Positions 26,481 through 36,022 of a DNA stretch of 64,000 bases are shown one piece after another. The notes below the pieces were generated by a model, which saw only the letters and a program-made list of their open reading frames with translations, did not search any database and was not told where the DNA came from. Both the position numbers and the translations under genes were made by a program. Numbering within the stretch: the stretch's first letter is position 1; every line of letters begins with the position of its first letter. Origin of the DNA: Shimazuella kribbensis DSM 45090 (lineage in GTDB: Bacteria > Bacillota > Bacilli > Thermoactinomycetales > Thermoactinomycetaceae); contig NZ_ATZF01000001.1 in assembly GCF_000428065.1 (NCBI RefSeq), positions 542,310 to 606,309 on the forward strand, in the 5' to 3' direction.

Positions 26481-27254
26481 TTGAATCAGCTAAAAGAAAT
26501 ACGTGAAACGTCTTTTCTCGATCTGAATGAAATTTCGGATCACCTTTCCATTCCAATTTTATATTTAAATGCCATAGAAGAAGGAAATTTTGCTCATTTA
26601 CCGCAGGAAAAAGAAATAATAGAAAGCTATATTATTTCTTATTCTGAATTTTTAGAAGTGGATGCGTATCCAATTATACTTGCCTATCGTCAATCTCAAA
26701 TTTCAGATCCCATGCTTTCGCCTAGACGGAGAAAAAATACATCCGCACATAAAAGAATGGATTGGAAATCTTTTTTTCTTACATATCGCTATTACTTATT
26801 AGCATCTATCGTTTGTTTTATTTTAATATTTATTGCATGGTTTGTTATTTCGAGTTCATCATCAGTAGAATCAAATTCACCAAATATCCCGATTCAAAAT
26901 ACGACGGCAACTGTATCTCAGAATAAAGAAAGGCCTGTTTTTTCTCTGCAAAAAACTACAGAAGATTCAGCAGTAGGAGAAACATGGTATATTTCACAGG
27001 CAAATGAAATTCGTTTAGAGATTGAATCCTTAGGAAATGTGAATGTGCGGATCTCCGAAGATAATCTCAAAGGAAAAACTGTTGCTAATAAAGAATTAGT
27101 AAAGAGCCAATCTTTTGATTTGAATGGCAAGAAGTGGCTTTTTATTCATTTAGATGATCCAAGCAAAACGAATTTGAAAGTAAACGGTGTTGTGATTGAT
27201 ACAATGAGTCAAAAAAAAGAAACTACATATGAATTTAAGGTAGTATCCTATTAA
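26481..27254 (+). CDS. RodZ-like HTH-membrane protein 4
   Basis: This 257-aa protein is a divergent RodZ. The HTH region (LKEIRETSFLDLNEISDHLS, then FAHLPQEKEIIESYIISYSE) lacks the usual FYxRxYLRxY segment. A membrane helix lies near residues 108-132 (ASIVCFILIFIAWFVI), followed by a 120-residue extracytoplasmic DUF4115-like domain (ETWYISQANEIRLEIESLG). TTG 26481 has AGGGGAGAG upstream. It follows rodZ across a terminator and precedes pgsA by 251 bp, an interval in which I see nothing definite. Confidence 0.82.
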   Translation: MNQLKEIRETSFLDLNEISDHLSIPILYLNAIEEGNFAHLPQEKEIIESYIISYSEFLEVDAYPIILAYRQSQISDPMLSPRRRKNTSAHKRMDWKSFFLTYRYYLLASIVCFILIFIAWFVISSSSSVESNSPNIPIQNTTATVSQNKERPVFSLQKTTEDSAVGETWYISQANEIRLEIESLGNVNVRISEDNLKGKTVANKELVKSQSFDLNGKKWLFIHLDDPSKTNLKVNGVVIDTMSQKKETTYEFKVVSY

Positions 27255-27505
27255 AAATCTGTCATGTCTGTTTTTTGACATCACTCTCTGCTGTAGTTTA
27301 TACTTACGAAAGGATTTGCTTTCTTCTTTTTTAGATATTCAATTTTAATCGGAAATAGTGGATAATAGTGGTGAAGACTGAGAATGTTCGATAAATAAAA
27401 CATGTGCGCGATATATCCGTACAATTAAACCAATGGCATCGGGATATCGGCTTATCTTCATCTCCCTTCCCAGCCAAGAGAAGTAGACCAGGGAGGTAGT
27501 TGTTG

Positions 27506-28090
27506 GTGAACTTGGCCAATAAAATAACATTAGTACGTATTTTTCTTGTGCCTGTAGTGATGATTTTTTTGCTGATTCGCTTTGAGTTTGGATCTGTGCG
27601 ACTTGGTATGGTGACACTTCGGGTTAGTGAGCTGATTGCTACTTTTGTTTTTATTATCGCTGCGGTTACAGATGGACTAGATGGCTACATAGCAAGAAGA
27701 AGCAAAACGATTACAAATTTGGGCAAGTTCTTAGACCCACTTGCTGACAAGTTATTAATAACCGCTGCGCTAATCTCACTGGTAGACATGCAGCGGCTCC
27801 CGGCGTGGATTGCAATTGTAATTATAAGTCGAGAATTTGCAGTTACAGGTCTTAGATTAATCGCAGTTGCAGAAGGTCATGTCATTGCAGCAAGTACACT
27901 TGGTAAAATTAAAACCATTGTACAGATTGTGGCAATTGTATCACTTATGTTGAATAATTTTCCGTTTTCAAACTTTGCTTTCCCCTTTTCCATTATTGTT
28001 ACATGGTTGGCTGTTATAATCACCATCTTATCAGGACTTGACTATTTTTATAAGAATAGGAAAATCGTATCCTTTACTAAAAATGGATGA
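27506..28090 (+). CDS. pgsA: CDP-diacylglycerol-glycerol-3-phosphate 3-phosphatidyltransferase
   Basis: This 194-aa membrane enzyme makes phosphatidylglycerophosphate, the committed step to phosphatidylglycerol. The CDP-alcohol phosphatidyltransferase motif is complete: DGLDGYIARRS, then GKFLDPLADK. Several hydrophobic helices fit the family. GTG 27506 is chosen because GGGAGGT lies eight bases upstream; TTGs at 27500 and 27503 are too close. The end overlaps the frame of cinA, as expected for the conserved pgsA-cinA pair. Confidence 0.93.
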   Translation: MNLANKITLVRIFLVPVVMIFLLIRFEFGSVRLGMVTLRVSELIATFVFIIAAVTDGLDGYIARRSKTITNLGKFLDPLADKLLITAALISLVDMQRLPAWIAIVIISREFAVTGLRLIAVAEGHVIAASTLGKIKTIVQIVAIVSLMLNNFPFSNFAFPFSIIVTWLAVIITILSGLDYFYKNRKIVSFTKNG

Positions 28091-28101
28091 GGAGTTGCTT
28101 C

Positions 28102-29355
28102 ATGCAAGCGGAAGTGATCACAGTTGGATCTGAACTCATGCTAGGTTTTACACTCAATACTCATTCTCAACTTATTTCACGTGCATGTGTTCCTTTTGGA
28201 GTAGAAGTTACTTACCATACTTCGGTAGGAGATCATCCAGATCGTCTAGCTGAAGTAATTCGGACCGCACATAGTAGATCACAATTTGTTTTTTTATGTG
28301 GAGGCCTCGGACCTACTCTAGATGATTTAACGAAAGAGACATTGGCAGAAGTATTAGGAGAGACATTAATAGAAGACAAAAAATGGAGATTACGCTTGGA
28401 AGCTCATTTTTCCAAACGAAAAACTTCTATTCCCACTAATAATTACAAGCAGGCATTGGTATTTTCCTCTGGAATTGTTTTCCCCAATGAAAAAGGTACT
28501 GCTCCAGGTTTATCTGTCACGAAAGATGGTGTGACGTACATTCTTTTACCTGGTCCTCCCAGTGAATTAAAACCAATGTTTGAAACGCAAGTTCTTCCGT
28601 TTTTAAACCATGTAATTCAATCAAAAGATGTTATTTATTCGCATCCCATGTCCTTTTTTGGAATTGGTGAGTCTGCACTTGAAGAACAAATAAAGGATTT
28701 AATCACTTCTAATGATAAACTTATTTTGGCAACTTATGCGATGGATATTGGCGTTACCCTTCGTATTACAGTTAAGGCGCCGTCAAATGAACTGGCACGG
28801 GAATTGATAGAACCAGTTCGACGTGAAATTCTTTCTCGGGTTGGTAAATATTGTTATAGCGAGAAAGGCGATTCGTTAGAAAAAGTTGTTATTCGCTATT
28901 TAGGTCTTAACAAAAAGAGTATTTCTACTGCGGAAAGTTGTACTGGTGGGCTAGTCGTACATTTATTAACGACTGTGTCTGGAGCTAGTGAATATGTAAA
29001 AGGTGGATTTATCCCATATACAAATGAGATGAAAGAAAATATTGTTGGTGTATCACTTAAAACACTAGACGAATACGGTGCAGTGAGTAAAGAAACGGCT
29101 CAACAATTAGCAGAACAAACATTACAGAAATTCCGATCTGATTTTTCCATAAGTGTTACTGGGGTTGCAGGTCCTACTTCATCAGAAGGGAAACCTGTAG
29201 GACTTGTTTATATTGGTATTGCCCAAGAAGGTATGTCTACAGACGTTTATGAGTTAGCGTTATCAGGTGATAGAGAACGTATCCAACAATCTGCAGCAAA
29301 ACATGCATTGTTCTTTCTACTTGAACGACTAAAGAAAGGTGAAACTACGATATGA
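28102..29355 (+). CDS. cinA: CinA, competence/damage-inducible protein
   Basis: This 417-aa protein has an N-terminal molybdopterin-binding-like (MoCF) domain (AEVITVGSELMLG, then FLCGGLGPTLDDLT). A C-terminal amidohydrolase domain carries STAESCTGGLV, with the catalytic Ser and surrounding residues of nicotinamide-nucleotide amidase (PncC), and SVTGVAGP. ATG 28102 follows GAGGAG by eight bases. It overlaps the helicase gene by 4 bp (ATGA). In B. subtilis it sits next to recA and is induced with competence; here two genes intervene. Confidence 0.93.
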   Translation: MQAEVITVGSELMLGFTLNTHSQLISRACVPFGVEVTYHTSVGDHPDRLAEVIRTAHSRSQFVFLCGGLGPTLDDLTKETLAEVLGETLIEDKKWRLRLEAHFSKRKTSIPTNNYKQALVFSSGIVFPNEKGTAPGLSVTKDGVTYILLPGPPSELKPMFETQVLPFLNHVIQSKDVIYSHPMSFFGIGESALEEQIKDLITSNDKLILATYAMDIGVTLRITVKAPSNELARELIEPVRREILSRVGKYCYSEKGDSLEKVVIRYLGLNKKSISTAESCTGGLVVHLLTTVSGASEYVKGGFIPYTNEMKENIVGVSLKTLDEYGAVSKETAQQLAEQTLQKFRSDFSISVTGVAGPTSSEGKPVGLVYIGIAQEGMSTDVYELALSGDRERIQQSAAKHALFFLLERLKKGETTI

Positions 29356-31010
29356 AACGTTTTGAAGATTTTGATCTAAGTGAAGACATTATGAAGGGGA
29401 TACAAGATATTGGTTATGAAGAGCCATCTCCTATTCAAGCTGAATGTATCCCAGCTGTTATTCGTGGAGAAGATGTGATTGGTCAAGCGCAAACAGGTAC
29501 AGGTAAAACTGCAGCATTTGGTATACCTGTACTAGAGAGAATTGATCCAACAGATAACCGTGTTCAAAGTATTATTTTAACTCCTACAAGAGAACTCGCC
29601 ATCCAAGTTTCCGAAGAGTTACAACGTCTTGGCCGTCCGAAAAAAGTAAAGACCTTGCCTATTTATGGTGGTCAATCCATTGTGAGACAAATTAAAGCAT
29701 TACAACAAGGAGTACATGTTGTAATTGGTACCCCAGGTAGATTGTTGGATCATTTGCGCCGGGGTACATTAAAAACCGATGGTGTAGAGGTTATTGTTCT
29801 AGATGAAGCAGATGAAATGTTAGATATGGGCTTTATTGATGATATTGAGACTGTGTTGCGATTTTTACCAGGTCAACGTCAATTGTTGCTTTTTTCTGCC
29901 ACAATGCCTCCTGCTATTCGTCAGTTGTCCCATAAATATATGAGAAAACCGAAATATATCACCATTAACCGAGGTGAAGTCACTGTACCTATGATTCAAC
30001 AGGTTTATTTCCGCGTTTTGGAAAACATGAAAGTGGAAGCTCTTTGTAGAATCTTAGATAGTGAAGAAATTGAGTTAGCCATTGTTTTCTGTCGTACCAA
30101 AAAAGGAGTAGATGATTTAACAGAAGCTCTTCAAGTGAGAGGTTATCTAGCAGGTGGTCTACATGGTGATCTCCAACAGCAGCAACGTGACCGTGTGATG
30201 GGGCAATTCCGTCAAGGTGAGATTGAATTGCTTGTTGCGACAGACGTAGCTGCAAGAGGGATTGATGTTGGCAGTGTGACACATGTAATCAACTATGATA
30301 TCCCTCAAGATGTAGAGAGTTATGTTCATCGTATAGGTCGTACTGGTCGTGCTGGACGTACGGGGATTGCACTTACACTTATTACACCACGTGAGATGAA
30401 ACAACTTCGCTTAATTGAACAAGAAACAGGTGCAAAACTTGTATCTCGCGAGCTACCTACTTTGGAAGAAGTTGCAGCTAAGCAACAGCAAAGTTGGGTA
30501 TCACAAATCGAAGATGCTATACGATCAGAAGCAGATCTTTCTTTGTTTGAAGATATGATTGAACAGTTATCGGATAAATTTTCTCCAGAAAAAGTGGCAG
30601 CTGCTTCTCTTTACCTTACTTTCTTTGAAAGATTTAATAAAGCAAGTGATGCAACCTATAACTTTGGCGAGACGGGAGCTTCTCCTGGAATGGTTCGCTT
30701 TTTCATCAATGTTGGTCGCAATAGCAACCTTCGTCCACAAGAACTTGCAAAAGCAATTGCAGATCATGCAGGTATTGGTTTGCGTCAAGTTGGGCGAATC
30801 AATATTTATGATCGCTTCTCGTTTGTGGAAGTACAGGAAGAGATTGCACCATTTGTTTACGAAGCTTTACAACAATCTCGTATTAATGGAATGCGTGTAA
30901 ATATGGAGCCTGCAAGACCAAGAACCAATTCACCAAGGCCTACTCTAAGAGAATCTCGTTCGGATTCTGGGAATAGAAGTCGCAGACCAGAGGTAAATGC
31001 AAGAGGATAA
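29352..31010 (+). CDS. DEAD-box ATP-dependent RNA helicase (CshA/DbpA-like)
   Basis: This 552-aa helicase has all core motifs: AQTGTGKT, PTRELA, VLDEADEMLDMGF, SAT, VFCRTKKG, ATDVAARGID and HRIGRTGRAGRTG. The C-terminal region (about 430-520, GMVRFFINVGRNSNLRP) is a DbpA-type RNA-binding domain, followed by an Arg/Ser-rich tail. Enzymes of this type act in ribosome assembly, cold adaptation and mRNA decay. It is translationally coupled to cinA by ATGA. This location between cinA and recA differs from B. subtilis. A terminator follows. Confidence 0.93.
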   Translation: MKRFEDFDLSEDIMKGIQDIGYEEPSPIQAECIPAVIRGEDVIGQAQTGTGKTAAFGIPVLERIDPTDNRVQSIILTPTRELAIQVSEELQRLGRPKKVKTLPIYGGQSIVRQIKALQQGVHVVIGTPGRLLDHLRRGTLKTDGVEVIVLDEADEMLDMGFIDDIETVLRFLPGQRQLLLFSATMPPAIRQLSHKYMRKPKYITINRGEVTVPMIQQVYFRVLENMKVEALCRILDSEEIELAIVFCRTKKGVDDLTEALQVRGYLAGGLHGDLQQQQRDRVMGQFRQGEIELLVATDVAARGIDVGSVTHVINYDIPQDVESYVHRIGRTGRAGRTGIALTLITPREMKQLRLIEQETGAKLVSRELPTLEEVAAKQQQSWVSQIEDAIRSEADLSLFEDMIEQLSDKFSPEKVAAASLYLTFFERFNKASDATYNFGETGASPGMVRFFINVGRNSNLRPQELAKAIADHAGIGLRQVGRINIYDRFSFVEVQEEIAPFVYEALQQSRINGMRVNMEPARPRTNSPRPTLRESRSDSGNRSRRPEVNARG

Positions 31011-31020
31011 TCTATATAGT

Positions 31021-31057
31021 AAATCACCCTAACTAATTTTGTTAGGGTGGTTTGCTT
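31021..31057 (+). terminator. Terminator of the helicase gene
   Basis: CACCCTAAC (31025-31033) pairs with GTTAGGGTG (31041-31049), then a T-rich stretch. Confidence 0.8.
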
Positions 31058-31181
31058 TAATAATTGAAGTGTACAAGGAGAAATTAACTAATTATATAAC
31101 TAATTTACGCCTATGAAATGATGCTGAATTAGAAAAATAAGAGGGATGTATACTGATGTCTAAAAACGGAGCGCATAGATA

Positions 31182-31220
31182 AAAGGAATCCAATGGAATA
31201 CGTAGGACATGGATTCCTTT
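31182..31220 (-). terminator. Terminator of the DUF59 gene
   Basis: AAAGGAATCCA (31182-31192) is complementary to TGGATTCCTTT (31210-31220). It lies downstream of the minus-strand gene ending at 31263. Confidence 0.65.
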
Positions 31221-31262
31221 CGTTTTTTCTATCACAATAGTAATAATTGTTCAGATCGAGAA

Positions 31263-31577
31263 TCAATCTGGAACTCCAAGCGCAATTTTCGCATAGCGGG
31301 ACATTCGATTTTTGTCCCATGGAGGATTCCACACGATGTCTACTTCAATCTCATTGACCCCATCTACTCTACGGACAGCGTCTTCCACCAATCCATTGAT
31401 CATTCCTGCTAAAGGACAGCCCATTGCTGTTAAAGTCATCGTGATTTTGACGTTGTTTTCCTCATTTATATCGATATCATAAACCAGACCCAAATTGACG
31501 ATATCAATATTTAGTTCTGGATCGTTCACTTCTTCGAGTTGTTCCATTATTTTACTTTTCATTTGTTCTTTATCCAT
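31263..31577 (-). CDS. DUF59/MIP18-family metal-sulfur cluster protein
   Basis: This 104-aa protein has VNDPELNIDIVNLGLVYDID and TLTAMGCPLAGMI, the conserved DPE motif and reactive cysteine of the DUF59 (MIP18/PaaD/SufT-like) family. These proteins help assemble or deliver Fe-S clusters. The minus-strand ATG 31577 has TAGGAGGTTATG directly upstream, a strong site. It is transcribed against its neighbours between the helicase gene and recA, and has its own terminator. Confidence 0.88.
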   Translation of the reverse strand: MDKEQMKSKIMEQLEEVNDPELNIDIVNLGLVYDIDINEENNVKITMTLTAMGCPLAGMINGLVEDAVRRVDGVNEIEVDIVWNPPWDKNRMSRYAKIALGVPD

Positions 31578-31644
31578 TTTACATAACCTCCTATAAGCTT
31601 AGGGTACCACATAGGAGCAAGTTCTATCTGTGATTTATTTTATA

Positions 31645-31656
31645 GAATAAATGTTC
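31645..31656 (+). promoter_or_regulatory. LexA/SOS-box-like site of recA
   Basis: GAATAAATGTTC matches the Gram-positive LexA consensus GAACnnnnGTTC with one change. It lies ten bases upstream of the recA -35 element. Confidence 0.55.
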
Positions 31657-31666
31657 GTGAAAAGGC

Positions 31667-31695
31667 TTGTTATCATCTGAAAAACACGATATGAT
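31667..31695 (+). promoter_or_regulatory. Sigma-A promoter of recA
   Basis: TTGTTA (31667-31672) and TATGAT (31690-31695) are separated by exactly 17 bp. Transcription would begin near 31703, giving a leader of about 110 nt. Confidence 0.7.
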
Positions 31696-31813
31696 AGAAG
31701 AGAAGAAAGCGATAAAGAAGTTCTTACTGTCTAACTGTTACGGAGACAACCAAAAAATAAGTAAGAATAGTGCAATCATTCTAACTTTGTACTAAGAGGG
31801 AGAGTTTATACAT

Positions 31814-32923
31814 ATGTCAGATCGCAAGCAAGCCTTGGAAATGGCTCTAAGACAAATCGAAAAGCAATTTGGTAAAGGTTCTATCATGAAGATGGGAGAA
31901 GAAACTTCTCATCAAGTGGAGACGATTTCCAGCGGGGCTCTCGCTCTTGATATCGCACTTGGAGTTGGTGGATATCCTCGTGGGCGAATTATTGAAGTAT
32001 ACGGACCAGAGTCATCTGGTAAAACAACGGTTGCTTTACATGCTATTGCTGAAATTCAAAGGAATGGTGGACAAGCTGCATTTATCGATGCAGAGCATGC
32101 GCTCGATCCTGTCTATGCGCAAAAATTGGGAGTAGATATTTCTGATTTGTTGTTATCTCAACCAGATACAGGTGAGCAAGCATTAGAAATTTCTGAAGCA
32201 TTGGTACGTAGTGGAGCAATTGATATTATCGTGATTGACTCTGTAGCGGCATTGGTACCAAAAGCAGAGATTGAAGGGGAGATGGGAGATTCTCATGTAG
32301 GTCTCCAAGCACGATTGATGTCTCAAGCGCTTCGAAAACTATCTGGTGCTATCAACAAATCAAAAACGATTGCGATCTTTATCAATCAGATTCGCGAAAA
32401 AGTAGGTGTTATGTTCGGTAACCCGGAAGTCACACCAGGTGGTCGTGCACTAAAATTCTACTCCAGTGTACGTTTAGAAGTTCGTCGTGCTGAAGCCATC
32501 AAACAAGGTACAGATGTAGTAGGAAATCGAACCAAAATCAAAGTGGTTAAAAACAAAGTAGCTCCTCCTTTTAAAGTAGCAGAAGTAGATATCATGTTTG
32601 GGGAAGGTATCTCCAGAGAGGGTAGTGCCCTCGACATCGCTACAGAGTTGGAAATTGTGAACAAAAGCGGTGCTTGGTATTCTTATGATGGTGATCGAAT
32701 GGGACAAGGTCGTGAAAATGCGAAACAATTCCTTAAGGAAAACTTGGAAACCTTTGCGAAAATTGATAAGCAAATTCGTACACACTATGAATTGCCAATT
32801 TCAAAAGTGGACCAAGCAGAAGTGGCAGCAACTTCAGAAACAGATACAGAAAAATCAAAAAAAGGACGCAAAGCAAAGGAGAAAGCGGAGGACGATGCAA
32901 CCCCGCTATTTGATCTCAAGTGA
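31814..32923 (+). CDS. recA: RecA recombinase
   Basis: This 369-aa RecA binds single-stranded DNA, drives strand exchange and triggers LexA cleavage. Walker [10 protein letters not shown] is at 64-72; [20 protein letters not shown], the L2-loop region [15 protein letters not shown] and [12 protein letters not shown] are canonical. The C-terminal tail is Lys/Glu-rich. Start ATG 31814 follows AAGAGGGAGAG. The stop overlaps the GTG start of recX, so the regulator is coupled to it. Confidence 0.97.
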   Translation: MSDRKQALEMALRQIEKQFGKGSIMKMGEETSHQVETISSGALALDIALGVGGYPRGRIIEVYGPESSGKTTVALHAIAEIQRNGGQAAFIDAEHALDPVYAQKLGVDISDLLLSQPDTGEQALEISEALVRSGAIDIIVIDSVAALVPKAEIEGEMGDSHVGLQARLMSQALRKLSGAINKSKTIAIFINQIREKVGVMFGNPEVTPGGRALKFYSSVRLEVRRAEAIKQGTDVVGNRTKIKVVKNKVAPPFKVAEVDIMFGEGISREGSALDIATELEIVNKSGAWYSYDGDRMGQGRENAKQFLKENLETFAKIDKQIRTHYELPISKVDQAEVAATSETDTEKSKKGRKAKEKAEDDATPLFDLK

Positions 32924-33555
32924 TAATTTCAGCTATTGTTGGGCAAAAACATAAGCGTTACGAAATCCAAGTGGATGGAGAGTCTATACTCTCTGTCCAT
33001 GAGGATGTTCTAGTAAAGTATGGCCTACATAAAGGAATGGAAGTAGAACCAACAGACTTAACGGAAATTATAGAGGCTCAGGAGCGTCATTATGTAATCC
33101 AAGCCTTTTTTCGTTATGTTAGTTACCGCCCTAGGACAGTGAGAGAATCAGAACAACATCTGTCTCAAAAAGGGTTTGATAGTACACTGATACAATCGGT
33201 TTTGAAATCTATGAACCAACAAGGTTACCTTGATGATCGTCAATATGCAAGAAACTGGATTAGAGAACGACAAACTGGAAAAAAACTTGGTATAAATCGT
33301 TTAAAACAAGAGTTAAAACGTAAGGGAGTACCATCTGAATATATCGATGAAGCTATTGAAGAAGAAAACATCGAAGAAGAGCGCCAGTTGGTGACAGAGG
33401 TCGCCGAGAGGCGCTATTCTCGTATTTGCAAAGAAGATTGGCAAACGATAGAGCGGCGCTTAGGTTCCTATCTATTACGTAGAGGTTTTCCTTCCCATTT
33501 GGTGAGACAAGCATTGCAACATATTAGAAACAAACGAAATCAGGAGGAATCATGA
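32920..33555 (+). CDS. recX: RecX, RecA regulator
   Basis: This 211-aa basic helical protein has three-helix RecX repeats: [38 protein letters not shown] and [17 protein letters not shown], all diagnostic. RecX modulates RecA filaments. The start is GTG 32920, overlapping the recA stop (GTGA). Its own stop overlaps the next gene's start by 4 bp. It therefore begins a tightly packed series ending with the split SbcC-like genes. Confidence 0.92.
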   Translation: MIISAIVGQKHKRYEIQVDGESILSVHEDVLVKYGLHKGMEVEPTDLTEIIEAQERHYVIQAFFRYVSYRPRTVRESEQHLSQKGFDSTLIQSVLKSMNQQGYLDDRQYARNWIRERQTGKKLGINRLKQELKRKGVPSEYIDEAIEEENIEEERQLVTEVAERRYSRICKEDWQTIERRLGSYLLRRGFPSHLVRQALQHIRNKRNQEES

Positions 33556-34544
33556 TGCGTTTGCTTTATTTTACCGATACGCATATTCGTGGAACATCTC
33601 CACGAGGTCGGATAGATGATTTCTTTGACTCTATGAAACAAAAATTAACAGAAATCATACAGATTGCTGAAGAAAATAAAGTTCACTATGTCTTACATGG
33701 TGGAGATGTTTTTGATAGACCCAATCTATCACCATCTGTTGTTCGTGAATTTGCCCAGCTTTTTCGTGAATTTTCCGTTCCGGTCTTTGCTATTGCTGGT
33801 AATCATGATATTTATGGGCACAACCCTGCTACCGTAGATCGAACGATGTTAGGTCTATTAGAGGCTTTTGGGATATTAACACTGATAAAGCGGAATGACT
33901 GTACGGTGTTAACAGATGGTACGTATCGAGTTCAATTAACTGGTCAACCATTCCATTATGATTTAGACAAACGAAATATCGCAGATGATTATGCCGTTAC
34001 CAATCAGACAAAAGCAGATTATTGTATACATATGGTACATGGTATGTTGGTGGAAAAAGCTTTGCCAGAAGGAGTGCCCCATACAATGGTTTCCTCTCTT
34101 CTCGAAATGGAAAGCGATGCAGATATTTTATTGACAGGACACTATCATGCTGGTTTTCGTATGCAGCATAAAAATAATAAATATATAATTAATCCTGGAT
34201 CTATCGCAAGACTTTCCAATCAACAAGCAGAGATAAAACGTATACCACAAGTTGTTTTGATAGAATTGGACAAAGAAATTCGAATTCGTTTTCAAAAATT
34301 GGCTAGTGCTTCACGAGGAGAAGATATTTTTGATCGTTCTTTTCAAGAGGAAGCACAATATCGGCAAGAAAAATGGGCGCAGTTTGCCCAAGAAGTCAGC
34401 GCAGCAGGAATATATCAAGGGATTCAAGTAGAAGAAATCATAGAAGAAATTGCCAAAATAGATGTCTTAGACTCAGCAGTTAAAAGGGAAGCTCTAAAGC
34501 GTATTGGAGAGGTGCAAGAGATGGAAGGAGAAAAAGAATCATGA
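33552..34544 (+). CDS. SbcD/Mre11-like metallophosphoesterase
   Basis: This 330-aa calcineurin-type nuclease has the metal-binding series TDTHIRG (residues 8-14), HGGDVFDRP, AGNHDIYG, MVHGM and TGHYHAGF, matching Mre11/SbcD. It is shorter than typical SbcD (about 390 aa), with a short helical C-terminal tail that likely binds its ATPase partner. The ATG is coupled to recX by overlap, and its stop overlaps the next gene (ATGA). The partner ATPase is encoded in pieces immediately downstream. A role in processing DNA ends beside RecA is inferred from family and location. Confidence 0.87.
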   Translation: MMRLLYFTDTHIRGTSPRGRIDDFFDSMKQKLTEIIQIAEENKVHYVLHGGDVFDRPNLSPSVVREFAQLFREFSVPVFAIAGNHDIYGHNPATVDRTMLGLLEAFGILTLIKRNDCTVLTDGTYRVQLTGQPFHYDLDKRNIADDYAVTNQTKADYCIHMVHGMLVEKALPEGVPHTMVSSLLEMESDADILLTGHYHAGFRMQHKNNKYIINPGSIARLSNQQAEIKRIPQVVLIELDKEIRIRFQKLASASRGEDIFDRSFQEEAQYRQEKWAQFAQEVSAAGIYQGIQVEEIIEEIAKIDVLDSAVKREALKRIGEVQEMEGEKES

Positions 34545-36022
34545 TACATTTTCAAAAATTAATCATTAAAAACTTCCAATCTCATGTATATACAGAGTTT
34601 CATTTTCATCCTGGATTAAATGTATTTGTAGGTCCATCCGACAGTGGAAAAAGCGCTATTTTAAGAGCATTACAATGGGTTTTATTTAACGCTCCTCGTG
34701 GAACGGAATATATTCGCGTTGGCGCAAATCTTTGTGAAGTGGAACTCCATCTTAATGATGGTACTATCATTCGACGAATTCGAAACCATCATTCGATTAA
34801 CCGATATCAATTAGAAAAATTAGGGGAAGAGCCTCAAGTTTTTGAAGGATTTGGGTCTGAAGTTCCTTTAGAAATTGCTAATGCACATCAGTTTAAACCG
34901 TTACAATTGGAACAAAAAGATATTTATTTACAAGTTGGTCATCAATTAGAAGGTCCATTTTTACTCTCTGAATCTAGTGGAATGAAAGCGAAAACAATTG
35001 GTTTAGTAAGTGGTGCTCATTTAATTGATAGAGCATTAAAAAAGTTAAACAGTGATCGATTGCAGTTGGCCTCCAAAAATAAATATCTTCAACAACAGTT
35101 GGAGAATGTTGAAGAAAAGTTAGTGCCTTTTGAAGATTTAGAGGATCTTGAAAAGGAGCTTTTACAAGCTGAACATAGAGCAATGGAGATAAAAGAAAAA
35201 CAATCTTTCCTTATCCAGTTAAAACAACTTGAGCACAAGTATATGCAAAATGTCCAAGAGCAACAAACACAAAAATCTATCTTAGATCGCTTCCCGAATA
35301 TCCAAGAGGCAGAGCATAATTCGATTGCATTGGAAAATAAATTATTATATCTTCGTCAATATCGGCAAATTTTCGTGCGTTATCAAATTCATAAAGAAGA
35401 GAAAAACATTCAAAAATCGATTTACGACAAAACGGAAATGGTATCAAAAGCAAAACAGATTCAACGCGAACTTGAATCTAAATTAAAGCAGATTGATTTG
35501 TACAAAAAATTGCAAGTACAGTATCAAAAGATTCAAGAGGGACAAGATGTTTTACAAAAGATTTTAAACAAGACCAAAAATGTGGAAATTGGTCTACATA
35601 AAGTGGATCATGTTGAAAATCAAAGAAATCAGTTGCTTTCCTTGCTTAAAATACAGAAATCATGGTTCTATATTGAACAAAACAAGGAAAAGATCGACCA
35701 ATTTTTAAAAGAAAACCAAAATTTCCTTTCACATATGATGCAACGATTGCCTGATGTAGAATCAAATCTACTAGCTCTTACAAATCTAAAAACATATTTG
35801 ATAGATTTGACGGACAAACAAGAACGAATTGCCAAAGGGTATCAATGGTTAGATGAAATAGACAAAAATGTGCGTGAATTAGTAATGCAGTATGGCGATT
35901 TGCTAACTGAACAGGGAGAGTGTCCTATTTGTGGTTCAGAAATAAACGATCAGTTGATTCAACACTTATTGCATGAGTTAGAGGGAGGAAATAAATATGC
36001 AGCAGCTGGAAGAGAAGATTAA
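34541..36022 (+). CDS. SbcC/Rad50-like ATPase, N-terminal part with zinc-hook motif
   Basis: This 493-aa protein opens like SbcC/Rad50/RecN. After LIIKNFQSHVYTEF it has Walker A GPSDSGKS (31-38) and a Q-loop-type region near 100-135. Residues about 165-455 are a long charged coiled coil rich in Lys, Glu and Gln. Near the C-terminus C461-P-I-C464-G is a single CxxC, as in the Rad50 zinc hook. It then stops about 30 residues later, without Walker B. The missing C-terminal half lies in the next two ORFs. All the overlaps are 4-26 bp, so coupled translation and a multi-subunit ATPase are likely. Confidence 0.82.
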   Translation: MIHFQKLIIKNFQSHVYTEFHFHPGLNVFVGPSDSGKSAILRALQWVLFNAPRGTEYIRVGANLCEVELHLNDGTIIRRIRNHHSINRYQLEKLGEEPQVFEGFGSEVPLEIANAHQFKPLQLEQKDIYLQVGHQLEGPFLLSESSGMKAKTIGLVSGAHLIDRALKKLNSDRLQLASKNKYLQQQLENVEEKLVPFEDLEDLEKELLQAEHRAMEIKEKQSFLIQLKQLEHKYMQNVQEQQTQKSILDRFPNIQEAEHNSIALENKLLYLRQYRQIFVRYQIHKEEKNIQKSIYDKTEMVSKAKQIQRELESKLKQIDLYKKLQVQYQKIQEGQDVLQKILNKTKNVEIGLHKVDHVENQRNQLLSLLKIQKSWFYIEQNKEKIDQFLKENQNFLSHMMQRLPDVESNLLALTNLKTYLIDLTDKQERIAKGYQWLDEIDKNVRELVMQYGDLLTEQGECPICGSEINDQLIQHLLHELEGGNKYAAAGRED

